Shown: one piece after another, positions 1-7,230 of the stretch
Layout: each line of letters starts with the position of its first letter
Position numbering within the stretch: the first letter of the stretch is position 1
Assembly (NCBI RefSeq): GCF_007176755.1
Contig: NZ_BJTV01000006.1
Location: 124,001 to 188,000, forward strand
Length of the DNA: 64,000 bases
From: Streptomyces sp. 1-11
GTDB taxonomy: Bacteria > Actinomycetota > Actinomycetes > Streptomycetales > Streptomycetaceae
Direction of reading: 5' to 3'
Notes under the pieces: model-generated
Database searches by the model: none
What the model was told of the DNA's origin: nothing
The model's input: the letters and a program-made list of their open reading frames with translations, nothing else
Position numbers and translations under genes: made by a program

Positions 1-1
1 C

Positions 2-847
2 GTACTGGCGGGTTTTCATGCCGTCTGGGAGTTCGAGTCCGACTCCGTGCTCATCCGCTACGAACGGGGGATTCGGACACCCAAGCTGTTCCAGGCGCTG
101 GGCGAGCGGCGCGTTCCGCTGGCCGCGGTCGAGGAGGTGACCCTCACTCCCGGCAAGCGCGGCTCGGTGGCACTGCGGCTGCGGCCGCGCCCCGGCGCCG
201 ACCCGCTGATGGACGCGGCGGCCGGGCAGCTGCGCGAGGGCTCCGACCCCTACCGGCTGGTGCTGCCGGCCGAGCGGGCGACCCTCGCCGAGTACTACGC
301 CGACGAGCTGAGACCGCTGCTGGCCGGGTCCGGGCCGGAGCCCCCCGAGCGCTACCTGGTGGCCGCCCCGCAGGCCCCGCTGCAGTTCAAGGCGTACGAC
401 GCGAAGGCGGTCTTCGACGGGACCCGGGTGCACTTCCGCTGGTCGTGGACCGGGGCGTCCTCGGCCAAGTGGAAAGCCGGGGACCAGAGTTGGGCGGTCA
501 CCGAGCTCAGCGCGGTGGAGTGGCGCTCGCCGGAGGCCTTCGAGGGGCATCTGCGCCTGGTACCCCGCGACGGCGGTTCCACCCCTCCCGCACAGCCCGA
601 CCAGGACCCGGCGGCCGTCGTCTTCGGCCTCGGCTACGGGCCGGTGCACGAGTCCCTGCCGTTCGCCGCCGCCGTCCTCGCGGCGCTGCGGAGCCGGGGG
701 CCGGTGCCGGTGGCGCCGGTGCCGGCCCGGCGGGACCCGGCCGACATCGCCGAGCGCATCCGGCATCTCGGCGAACTGCACCAGGCGGGCCTGGTCACAG
801 ACGAGGAGTTCTCCTCCAAGAAGGCCGAATTACTGGCCGAGCTGTAG
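2..847 (+). CDS. DUF4429 and SHOCT domain protein, 5' end cut by window
   Basis: The reading frame is open from the first complete codon of the window, so the true start lies upstream; the GTG at 47 is internal to a conserved N-terminus. The protein has two tandem copies of a beta-rich DUF4429-type module: one from the start to about residue 110, the second beginning near the PLQFKAYDAKAVFDG segment. A C-terminal SHOCT motif follows (about 35 residues, IAERIRHLGELHQAGLVTDE region, ending KKAELLAEL). SHOCT segments often occur at the ends of oligomerising or membrane-associated proteins; no enzymatic residues are evident. No signal peptide or membrane segment is seen in the visible part. The function is unknown. 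Family assignment is confident, role is not. Confidence 0.8.
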   Translation, partial: VLAGFHAVWEFESDSVLIRYERGIRTPKLFQALGERRVPLAAVEEVTLTPGKRGSVALRLRPRPGADPLMDAAAGQLREGSDPYRLVLPAERATLAEYYADELRPLLAGSGPEPPERYLVAAPQAPLQFKAYDAKAVFDGTRVHFRWSWTGASSAKWKAGDQSWAVTELSAVEWRSPEAFEGHLRLVPRDGGSTPPAQPDQDPAAVVFGLGYGPVHESLPFAAAVLAALRSRGPVPVAPVPARRDPADIAERIRHLGELHQAGLVTDEEFSSKKAELLAEL

Positions 848-895
848 CGGCGCCGCTCACCGGCCGGGTTGTGGCGGCGCCGTGCGGCCGGCGGG

Positions 896-1351
896 TCAGC
901 GCTCCGTGGCGTAGAAGCTGATCTTCCGGTCCAGCACCGCCAGGGTGTCGTGCAGTTCCGCGATCCGGGCCACCACGTCCCGGCGGGTCGACTCCAGCAG
1001 TTCCTGGCGCTCGGCGTAGGTGCTCTCGCCCTCGCGCACCAGTTCCGCGTACCGGACCATGTCGGCCACCGGCATGCCGGTCAGCCGGAGCTTGTTCACG
1101 AACTCCAGCCAGTCCAGGTCGCGGTTGCTGTAGCGGCGCTGACCGGTGTGCGAGCGGTCGACGTGCGGCATCAGGCCGATCCGCTCGTACCAGCGCAGCG
1201 TGTGCGCGGTCAGACCGGTGAAGGCGACGACCTCGCTGATCGTGTAGCGGTCCTCGCCCTCGGGGCGGGGGTGGCGCCGGGGCGGGGCGGCGCAGATGTC
1301 GGCTGGGGTTGCTCGCCGGGCGGCCGCTGGCGTGGTCTGCATCACCGTCAT
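896..1351 (-). CDS. MerR-family transcriptional regulator
   Basis: Small regulator of about 150 residues. The N-terminal winged HTH carries the MerR signature YTISEVVAFTGLTAHTLRWY followed by ERIGLMP, then a coiled-coil dimerisation helix (RDVVARIAELHDTLAVLDRK) and no cysteine cluster, so a metal sensor is unlikely. The ALRWYERIGL/coiled-coil type resembles MerR regulators of aldo-keto or quinone reductases. Possible starts are GTG 1360, ATG 1351, GTG 1345 and ATG 1342. A purine-rich GGGAGG (minus strand, about 1359-1354) favours 1345 or 1342, while 1351 gives a standard-length protein. A perfect palindrome at 1371-1384 lies in its own promoter, suggesting autoregulation. No reductase gene is adjacent, so the regulated target is not evident here. 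Confidence 0.85.
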   Translation of the reverse strand: MTVMQTTPAAARRATPADICAAPPRRHPRPEGEDRYTISEVVAFTGLTAHTLRWYERIGLMPHVDRSHTGQRRYSNRDLDWLEFVNKLRLTGMPVADMVRYAELVREGESTYAERQELLESTRRDVVARIAELHDTLAVLDRKISFYATER

Positions 1352-1370
1352 GCCTCCCACGCTATGGCCT

Positions 1371-1384
1371 TGGAGTGCACTCCA
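1371..1384. promoter_or_regulatory. Perfect palindromic MerR-type operator
   Basis: TGGAGTGCACTCCA is a perfect 14-bp palindrome just upstream of the MerR gene. On the minus strand it lies between a TTGCCT (-35-like) and a CATAGC (-10-like) element, the stretched-spacer position typical of MerR-family operators. The core resembles GGAGTNNACTCC sites known for reductase-regulating MerR proteins. The binding protein is inferred. Confidence 0.65.
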
Positions 1385-1448
1385 GGCAAGCGGCTCCGGT
1401 GAGAAAGGGGTGGGGGATAACGGCGCGACGGGCCGGGGGTGCGGCGGC

Positions 1449-1454
1449 TAGCGT
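1449..1454 (+). promoter_or_regulatory. Leaderless -10 element of the GNAT gene
   Basis: TAGCGT ends 7 bases before the ATG at 1462 and no Shine-Dalgarno sequence precedes that ATG. This spacing predicts transcription starting at or near the start codon. Confidence 0.5.
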
Positions 1455-1461
1455 GCGCGGC

Positions 1462-1932
1462 ATGACTCTCGTACGCCGGGCCCGGCCCGAGGACGCCGCG
1501 GAAGTGCTGCGGCTGCGCCAGGTCATGATCGACTCGATGGCCCGCGCCGACCGGTCCACCGACTGGCACGCCGAGTCCCTGCCCGCCCTGCGGGCGAGGC
1601 TCGGGGAGCCGGAGGGCGACTTCGCGGCCTTCGTCGTGGACCACCCCGAGCGGCCGGGGGCGCTGGCCGCGCTGGTGGCGGGCACGCTCGACTACCGGAT
1701 CGGACGGGCGGGCGACCCGCTCGGCACGGTCGGGTACGTCTTCAGCGTCGCCACCGACCCGGACGCCCGCAGACGCGGGTACGCGCGCGCGTGCATGGAC
1801 ACGCTGCTCGGCTGGTTCCGCGAGCGCGGCGCCGGCCGGGTGCAGCTCACCACGTCCGCCGAGGGCGCGCCGCTGTACGCCTCGCTCGGCTTCCGGCCCA
1901 AGCCCGACCCGTTGCTGGAGCTGTGGCTCTGA
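1462..1932 (+). CDS. GNAT family N-acetyltransferase
   Basis: A 156-residue protein with the GNAT fold: an N-terminal [19 protein letters not shown] beta1-alpha1 segment, a central V-G-Y-V-F-S-V-A strand (beta4), then the acetyl-CoA pyrophosphate-binding signature [18 protein letters not shown] (R/QxxGxG/A type) and a C-terminal LYASLGFRP motif. It transfers an acetyl group from acetyl-CoA to an unidentified amine; nothing in the sequence fixes the substrate. The ATG at 1462 is chosen over upstream in-frame codons because the homology begins there and a TAGCGT -10 element sits 7 bases upstream, implying a leaderless transcript. The next gene starts only 18 bases after its stop but has its own leaderless -10. 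Confidence 0.9.
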   Translation: MTLVRRARPEDAAEVLRLRQVMIDSMARADRSTDWHAESLPALRARLGEPEGDFAAFVVDHPERPGALAALVAGTLDYRIGRAGDPLGTVGYVFSVATDPDARRRGYARACMDTLLGWFRERGAGRVQLTTSAEGAPLYASLGFRPKPDPLLELWL

Positions 1933-1937
1933 GCGCA

Positions 1938-1943
1938 TAGGCT
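1938..1943 (+). promoter_or_regulatory. Leaderless -10 element of the serine hydrolase gene
   Basis: TAGGCT followed by exactly 7 bases before the ATG at 1951, in the short gap after the GNAT stop. No ribosome binding site is present. Confidence 0.5.
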
Positions 1944-1950
1944 CGACCTC

Positions 1951-2772
1951 ATGTCGTTGAAGAGCCTGGCGTCGATCGAGAACTGGCCGGTCCCCACCGC
2001 CGCGGCGGGCGTGGTGCGCGCGGACGGCACGGTCGTGGGCACCCACGGCCCGGCCGGACAGCGCTTCGCCCTCGCCTCGGTCACCAAGCCGCTGGCGGCC
2101 TACGCCGTGCTCGTGGCCTACGAGGAGGGCGCGGTCGAGCTGGACGAGCCGGCCGGTCCGCCCGGCGCCACGGTCCGCCATCTTCTCGCCCACACCTCCG
2201 GGCTGGCCTTCGACGAGCACCGGGTGATGGCCCCGCCCGGAGAGCGACGGCTGTACTCCAACGCGGGGTTCGAGCAGCTCGGCGACCACGTGGCCAAGGC
2301 GACCGACATCCCGTTCGCCGAGTACCTGCGGCAGGCGGTGCTGGAGCCGCTGGGGATGACGTCGACCTCGCTGGCGGGGTCGCCGGCCAAGGACGGGGTG
2401 TCCACGGTGGAGGACCTGCTGCGGTTCGCGGCCGAGGTGCAGGCGCCGCGGCTGCTGGACCCGCGCACGGTGGCCGCCGCGATGAGCGTGCAGTACCCGG
2501 GGGTGAAGGGCGTCCTGCCCGGCTACGGGCACCAGAACCCCAACGACTGGGGGCTGGGGTTCGAGATCCGGGACTCCAAGTCGCCGCACTGGACGGGGTC
2601 TTCGTCGTCGCCGCGGACGTTCGGGCACTTCGGTCAGTCCGGCACGTTCCTGTGGATCGACCCGGACGCGGAGGCGGCCGGAGTGGCGCTGACGGACCGG
2701 GCGTTCGGGCCCTGGGCGGTCGAGGCGTGGCCGGCGTTCACCGACGCGGTGCTGGCGGAGCTGCGGGGCTGA
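1951..2772 (+). CDS. Serine hydrolase of the class C beta-lactamase/DD-peptidase family
   Basis: A 273-residue penicillin-recognising serine hydrolase. Visible catalytic motifs are S43-V-T-K46 (SxxK nucleophile/base), Y102-S-N104 (YxN) and H226-F-G-Q-S-G (the HxG element replacing KTG). A VRHLLAHTSGL segment typical of the family lies between them. There is no signal peptide or transmembrane segment, so the enzyme should be cytoplasmic. Small cytoplasmic members hydrolyse esters, peptides or lactams; the substrate is not predictable. It is short for class C beta-lactamases (about 380) because it lacks the leader and some insertions. The start at 1951 is supported by a leaderless -10 element 7 bases upstream. 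Direct resistance to beta-lactams is not implied. Confidence 0.85.
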   Translation: MSLKSLASIENWPVPTAAAGVVRADGTVVGTHGPAGQRFALASVTKPLAAYAVLVAYEEGAVELDEPAGPPGATVRHLLAHTSGLAFDEHRVMAPPGERRLYSNAGFEQLGDHVAKATDIPFAEYLRQAVLEPLGMTSTSLAGSPAKDGVSTVEDLLRFAAEVQAPRLLDPRTVAAAMSVQYPGVKGVLPGYGHQNPNDWGLGFEIRDSKSPHWTGSSSSPRTFGHFGQSGTFLWIDPDAEAAGVALTDRAFGPWAVEAWPAFTDAVLAELRG

Positions 2773-2793
2773 GGCCCGCCGGGGCGCCCGCGG

Positions 2794-3450
2794 CTACGGC
2801 CCCATCTCCCACAGCAGCAGTTCCGACGGCGTGACGCCCACCGCCTCCAGGGACCGCGCGTCCGTGACGCGGGCCGAGTCGCCCGGGCCCAGGGTCTCCT
2901 CCGCCAGCGTGATCCCGCCCCGGACCACGTGGACGTACACGTGGTCCGCGTCCGGCACCGCCGTCCGCTCCCCCGCCGCCAGGCGGCGGACGTGGAGCAT
3001 CGCACCGGCGGCCGGGAGGGCGTACGGGGTGGAGTCGGCGATGCCGCGGACGGTCTCGTAGGACGGGTCGCCGCCCGGCTCCAGCGGGGCCAGCCACATC
3101 TGCACGAAGGTCAGCGGGGTGTCCGCCTCGTTGCGTTCCACGTGCCGGACGCCGGCGCCCGCGGACAGGTGCTGGACGTCGCCGGGGCGCACCTTCGTCG
3201 CGTGGCCCGTGGAGTCGCGGTGGGTCAGCTCCCCCTCGACCACCCAGGTGACGATCTCGGTGTGGCTGTGCGGGTGTTCGCCGAAGCCGGCACCGGGGGC
3301 GAGCCGCTCCTCGTTGCAGGCGATCACCGCGCCGAAGCGCAGGTTGCCGGGGTCGTAGTGCGGGCCGAAGGAGAAGGCGTGGCGGGACGCGATCCCCGCC
3401 TCCGGGTCCCCTCCGCGGTAGCGCTCGCCGGCGCGCCGTACGTCCATCAC
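2794..3450 (-). CDS. Pirin family bicupin protein
   Basis: A protein of about 218 residues with two cupin barrels. The N-terminal metal site is clear: H59 and H61 in EHPHSHTE, then H103 and E105 in GVRHVERNE, the pirin-type iron ligands. The C-terminal cupin has no such set. Pirins act as redox-sensitive iron proteins or quercetin 2,3-dioxygenases; the bacterial role varies and is not shown here. Two adjacent start codons exist, GTG 3450 and ATG 3447. The GTG lies 7 bases after a TACGGT -10 element, so leaderless initiation at 3450 is preferred. It is divergent from fasR with only about 70 bases between starts, so their promoters lie close together. Confidence 0.88.
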   Translation of the reverse strand: MMDVRRAGERYRGGDPEAGIASRHAFSFGPHYDPGNLRFGAVIACNEERLAPGAGFGEHPHSHTEIVTWVVEGELTHRDSTGHATKVRPGDVQHLSAGAGVRHVERNEADTPLTFVQMWLAPLEPGGDPSYETVRGIADSTPYALPAAGAMLHVRRLAAGERTAVPDADHVYVHVVRGGITLAEETLGPGDSARVTDARSLEAVGVTPSELLLWEMGP

Positions 3451-3457
3451 GGGCACC

Positions 3458-3463
3458 ACCGTA
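3458..3463 (-). promoter_or_regulatory. Leaderless -10 element of the pirin gene
   Basis: Minus-strand TACGGT followed by 7 bases and then GTG (3450). It is part of the short divergent region shared with fasR. Confidence 0.45.
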
Positions 3464-3522
3464 GACCGCGCACGGCACCCCGCCGACGCATGGTCCCGTC
3501 CCGATAAGGCAGTCTTGTCCCC

Positions 3523-4728
3523 GTGCCCGAACCCGAAACCCGCAGCGGCGGACCCGCAGCGCACGCCGTCCACCCGCACTCCGCGACCCTGAAGCGGCTG
3601 GAGAGGTCCTCCGGGAGCCTCGCCGCGCAGGCCATCGCGCGCATGGACGAGACCCTGCCGTGGTACCGGGCCATGCCGCCGGAGAACCGTTCCTGGATCG
3701 GGCTGGTGGCACAGGCGGGCATCGCCGCGTTCACCGAGTGGTTCCGGCACCCCGACGCCCCGCAGGCCATCTCCACTGACGTCTTCGGGACGGCGCCCCG
3801 CGAGCTGACCCGGGCCATCACGCTGCGGCAGACCGTGGAGATGGTGCGGACCACCATCGAGGTGATGGAGTCCGCCATCGACGAGGTGGCCGCCCCCGGG
3901 GACGAGAACGTGCTGCGCGAGGCCCTGCTCGTGTACGCCCGGGAGATCGCCTTCGCCACCGCCCAGGTCTACGCCCAGGCCGCCGAGGCACGCGGTGCCT
4001 GGGACGCGCGGCTGGAGTCGCTGGTGGTCAACGCCGTGCTCAGCGGGGAGGCCGACGAGGGCGCCGTCAGCCGGGCCGCCGCGCTCGGCTGGAACTCGCC
4101 GGACGACGTGTGCGTCGTGCTCGGCACCGCGCCCGACGGGGACAGCGAGCTGACCGTCGAGGCCATCCGGCGCGCCGCGCGCCACGCCAAGCTGCAGGTG
4201 CTCACGGGGGTGCTCGGGGACCGCCTCGTGGTGATCGCCGGGGGCAGCCCCAATCCGCTAGCCGTAGCCAAGTCGCTGATCGGACCGTACGCCGCCGGGC
4301 CGGTGGTCGCCGGGCCGGTCGTGCCCGACCTGCTGGCCGCCACCCGGTCCGCGCAGGCCGCCGCGGCGGGGCTCAAGGCGTGTTTCGCCTGGCAGGACGC
4401 GCCGCGGCCGGTGCTGGCGGACGATCTGCTGCCGGAGCGCGCCATCGCCGGTGATCCGGGCGCGCGCGAGCAGTTGGTGGAGGAGATCTACAGACCGCTG
4501 GAGGAGGCGGGGTCGGCACTCCTGGAAACCCTGAGTGTCTACCTGGAGCAGGCGAGCAGCCTGGAGGGCGCGGCCAGGATGCTGTTCGTTCACCCGAACA
4601 CCGTGCGCTACCGGCTCCGACGTGTGACAGACGTCACCGGATGGTCGCCCTCGGATGTACGATCCGCGTTCACGCTGCGGATCGCGCTGATCCTGGGGCG
4701 TCTGGCCGACGGTGAACCCCAGGCCTAG
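3523..4728 (+). CDS. fasR: Fatty acid synthesis activator FasR (PucR-type HTH)
   Basis: A 401-residue regulator directly upstream of fabD. The C-terminus is a PucR/CdaR-type HTH: LLETLSVYLEQASSLEGAAR, then MLFVHPNTVRYRLRRVTDVTGW. The N-terminal two thirds is an all-helical plus GGDEF-like sensory region characteristic of FasR. In S. coelicolor FasR is an essential activator of the fabD-fabH-acpP-fabF operon. Assignment here rests on the domain pattern and the invariant position before fabD. The GTG start at 3523 is preceded by CAGTCT and 7 bases (a weak leaderless -10) and lacks a Shine-Dalgarno. An inverted repeat covers its stop codon and may be a terminator or the activator site for fabD. 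Confidence 0.93.
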   Translation: MPEPETRSGGPAAHAVHPHSATLKRLERSSGSLAAQAIARMDETLPWYRAMPPENRSWIGLVAQAGIAAFTEWFRHPDAPQAISTDVFGTAPRELTRAITLRQTVEMVRTTIEVMESAIDEVAAPGDENVLREALLVYAREIAFATAQVYAQAAEARGAWDARLESLVVNAVLSGEADEGAVSRAAALGWNSPDDVCVVLGTAPDGDSELTVEAIRRAARHAKLQVLTGVLGDRLVVIAGGSPNPLAVAKSLIGPYAAGPVVAGPVVPDLLAATRSAQAAAAGLKACFAWQDAPRPVLADDLLPERAIAGDPGAREQLVEEIYRPLEEAGSALLETLSVYLEQASSLEGAARMLFVHPNTVRYRLRRVTDVTGWSPSDVRSAFTLRIALILGRLADGEPQA

Positions 4729-4754
4729 GGTTTTGTGGGGGGCCCACAAAACCC
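4728..4754. promoter_or_regulatory. 12-bp inverted repeat between fasR and fabD
   Basis: GGGTTTTGTGGG and CCCACAAAACCC are perfect complementary arms separated by GGG, starting in the last base of the fasR stop. No U-tract follows. It is either a terminator for fasR or an operator/activator site for the fab promoter; position about 60-90 bases before fabD suits an activator site, but this is inference. Confidence 0.5.
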
Positions 4755-4817
4755 CTACGTGTTCTTCGTCCCTGTCCCCACGGGCGGCTTCGGCCGTCCC
4801 CAAGAGAGAGTGTGAGA

Positions 4818-5765
4818 GTGCTCGTACTCGTCGCTCCCGGCCAGGGCGCCCAGACGCCCGGCTTCCTGACCCCCTGGCTCGAACTCCCCGGTGCCGCGGA
4901 CCGCGTCGCCGCGTGGTCGGACGCCATCGGCCTTGACCTGGTCCACTACGGCACCCAGGCCGACGCGGACGCCATCCGCGACACCGCGGTGGCCCAGCCG
5001 CTGCTGGTCGCCGCCGGGATCCTGTCCGCCATGGCACTGGGTGACATGGCGGAGATCGCGCCCGGCGCCGTCGCCGGCCACAGCGTCGGCGAGATCACCG
5101 CCGCCGCCTTCGCGGGCGTCCTGGACGAGACCGCCGCGCTGGGCCTGGTCCGCCGCCGGGGACTCGCGATGGCGGACGCCGCCGCGATCACCGAGACCGG
5201 CATGTCGGCGCTGCTCGGCGGCGACCCGGAGACCTCCGTCGCGCACCTGGAGAAGCTGGGCCTGACCCCGGCCAACATCAACGGCGCGGGCCAGATCGTC
5301 GCCGCCGGCACGCTGGAGCAGCTCGCCGCGCTGGCCGAGGACAAGCCCGAGGGCGTCCGCAAGGTCGTCCCGCTGAAGGTGGCCGGCGCCTTCCACACGC
5401 GCCACATGGCCCCGGCCGTCGAGGCGCTGGCCGAGGCCGCCGCCCGCCTGGCGCCCGCCGACCCCAAGCTCGCCTACGTCTCCAACAAGGACGGCCGCAC
5501 GGTCGCCTCCGGCGCCGAGGTGCTGGAGCGGCTGGTCGGCCAGGTGGCCAACCCGGTGCGCTGGGACCTGTGCATGGAGACGTTCAAGGAGCTGGGCGTC
5601 ACCGCGCTCGTCGAGGTGTGCCCCGGCGGCACGCTGACCGGTCTGGCCAAGCGCGCGCTGCCCGGTGTGCGCACGCTCGCCCTGAAGACCCCCGACGACC
5701 TCGACGCGGCCCGCACGCTCATCGCCGAGACTGCGACACCTGCCGCTGACGCGGCGAGCGCCTGA
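4818..5765 (+). CDS. fabD: Malonyl-CoA:ACP transacylase FabD
   Basis: A 315-residue malonyltransferase that loads malonate from CoA onto acyl carrier protein, supplying both fatty acid and, in Streptomyces, type II polyketide synthases. The nucleophile is S89 in GHSVGE, the catalytic histidine H193 in AFHTRHM, and the N-terminal APGQGAQ oxyanion loop is intact. Two in-frame GTGs occur at 4812 and 4818. The second gives the family-standard N-terminus MLVLVAPGQG and sits 7 bases after the purine run GAGAGAG (4804-4810), so it is chosen. It is the first gene of the fab operon, with fabH starting 17 bases downstream, and is presumably activated by FasR from the upstream intergenic region. Confidence 0.97.
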   Translation: MLVLVAPGQGAQTPGFLTPWLELPGAADRVAAWSDAIGLDLVHYGTQADADAIRDTAVAQPLLVAAGILSAMALGDMAEIAPGAVAGHSVGEITAAAFAGVLDETAALGLVRRRGLAMADAAAITETGMSALLGGDPETSVAHLEKLGLTPANINGAGQIVAAGTLEQLAALAEDKPEGVRKVVPLKVAGAFHTRHMAPAVEALAEAAARLAPADPKLAYVSNKDGRTVASGAEVLERLVGQVANPVRWDLCMETFKELGVTALVEVCPGGTLTGLAKRALPGVRTLALKTPDDLDAARTLIAETATPAADAASA

Positions 5766-5782
5766 CAAGGAGCCCAAGACCC

Positions 5783-6814
5783 ATGTCGAAGATCAAGCCC
5801 AGCAAGGGCGCCCCGTACGCGCGCATCATCGGCGTCGGCGGCTACCGGCCGACCCGTGTGGTGCCCAACGAGGTGATCCTGGAGACGATCGACTCGTCCG
5901 ACGAGTGGATCCGTTCGCGCTCCGGCATCGAGACCCGGCACTGGGCGGGCCCCGAGGAGACGGTCGCCGCGATGTCCGTCGAGGCGGCCGGCAAGGCGAT
6001 CGCCGACGCGGGCATCGACGCCGAGCAGATCGGCGCCGTGGTCGTCTCGACCGTCTCGCACTTCAGCCAGACCCCGGCCGTCGCCACCGAGATCGCCGAC
6101 AAGCTGGGCACCAACAAGGCCGCCGCCTTCGACATCTCGGCCGGCTGCGCGGGCTTCGGCTACGGCCTGACCCTCGCCAAGGGCATGGTGGTGGAAGGTT
6201 CCGCCGAGTACGTGCTCGTCCTCGGCGTGGAGCGGCTCAGCGACCTCACCGACCTGGAGGACCGGGCCACGGCCTTCCTGTTCGGCGACGGCGCCGGCGC
6301 GGTCGTCGTCGGCCCCTCGCAGGAGCCGGCCATCGGCCCCACGGTGTGGGGTTCCGAGGGCGACAAGGCCGGCACCATCAAGCAGACGGTCCCCTGGGAC
6401 CGTTTCCGGGCCGGCGACCTCGCCGAGCTGCCCCTCGACAGGGAGGGCAACGTCAAGTTCCCTGCGATCACGCAGGAGGGCCAGGCGGTGTTCCGCTGGG
6501 CCGTGTTCGAGATGGCGAAGGTCGCCCAGCAGGCGCTGGACGCGGCCGGGATCAGCCCGGACGACCTGGACGTCTTCATCCCGCACCAGGCCAACGTGCG
6601 GATCATCGACTCGATGGTGAAGACGCTGAAGCTGCCGGAGCACGTCACGGTCGCCCGTGACATCCGCACCACCGGCAACACCTCGGCCGCCTCGATCCCG
6701 CTCGCGATGGAGCGGCTCCTGGCGACCGGGGAGGCGAAGAGCGGCGACACCGCGCTCGTCATCGGATTCGGGGCGGGTCTCGTCTACGCCGCCACGGTCG
6801 TTACCCTCCCCTAG
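5783..6814 (+). CDS. fabH: Beta-ketoacyl-ACP synthase III FabH
   Basis: A 343-residue initiating condensing enzyme that joins an acyl-CoA primer to malonyl-ACP; in Streptomyces it accepts branched primers and so sets iso/anteiso chain types. The catalytic triad is visible as C122 (SAGCAGF), H268 (IPHQAN) and N299 (TTGNTSA). FGDGAGA and the C-terminal GFGAGL motif are intact. The ATG at 5783 follows AAGGAG with good spacing. It lies 17 bases after fabD and 80 bases before acpP in one operon. The length matches the Streptomyces enzyme, slightly longer at the N-terminus than the enterobacterial protein. Confidence 0.97.
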   Translation: MSKIKPSKGAPYARIIGVGGYRPTRVVPNEVILETIDSSDEWIRSRSGIETRHWAGPEETVAAMSVEAAGKAIADAGIDAEQIGAVVVSTVSHFSQTPAVATEIADKLGTNKAAAFDISAGCAGFGYGLTLAKGMVVEGSAEYVLVLGVERLSDLTDLEDRATAFLFGDGAGAVVVGPSQEPAIGPTVWGSEGDKAGTIKQTVPWDRFRAGDLAELPLDREGNVKFPAITQEGQAVFRWAVFEMAKVAQQALDAAGISPDDLDVFIPHQANVRIIDSMVKTLKLPEHVTVARDIRTTGNTSAASIPLAMERLLATGEAKSGDTALVIGFGAGLVYAATVVTLP

Positions 6815-6894
6815 GCACTCCGTGCCGGATCATGCTTCCGGTTCGGTGCAAACTGCCACAAACTGTCTGGAATATCGAAGAAGGAGCGCCTGAC

Positions 6895-7143
6895 ATGGCC
6901 GCCACTCAGGAAGAGATCGTCGCCGGTCTCGCCGAGATCGTGAACGAGATCGCCGGGATCCCCACCGAGGACGTCCAGCTGGACAAGTCCTTCACCGACG
7001 ACCTGGACGTCGACTCGCTGTCCATGGTCGAGGTCGTCGTCGCCGCCGAGGAGCGCTTCGACGTGAAGATCCCGGACGAGGACGTCAAGAACCTCAAGAC
7101 CGTCGGTGACGCCACCGACTACATCCTCAAGCACCAGGCCTGA
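6895..7143 (+). CDS. acpP: Acyl carrier protein AcpP
   Basis: An 82-residue, acidic, helical carrier of growing acyl chains. The 4'-phosphopantetheine attachment serine is S41 in LDVDSLSMVE, matching the DSL signature. The ATG at 6895 is preceded by AAGGAG with 8 bases spacing; the upstream in-frame extension to 6832 is not part of the family. The 80-base gap after fabH includes an AT-richer stretch (CAAACTGCCACAAACTGTC) that might hold an internal promoter, which would suit the high demand for ACP, but no clear -35/-10 pair is assigned. It is followed by fabF after an 87-base gap. Confidence 0.97.
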   Translation: MAATQEEIVAGLAEIVNEIAGIPTEDVQLDKSFTDDLDVDSLSMVEVVVAAEERFDVKIPDEDVKNLKTVGDATDYILKHQA

Positions 7144-7230
7144 GTCACCCCTTAGGCCGTCAGGCTGCTAGGCCCCGCCACCCGGCGGTGGCGCCGTCGA
7201 ATCCCGTTTTCCGTTGGAGAAAGAATTCCC

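Noticed and set aside
1951..2772. True beta-lactamase conferring resistance
   Set aside because: No signal peptide and too short; the motifs are shared by cytoplasmic esterases and peptidases.
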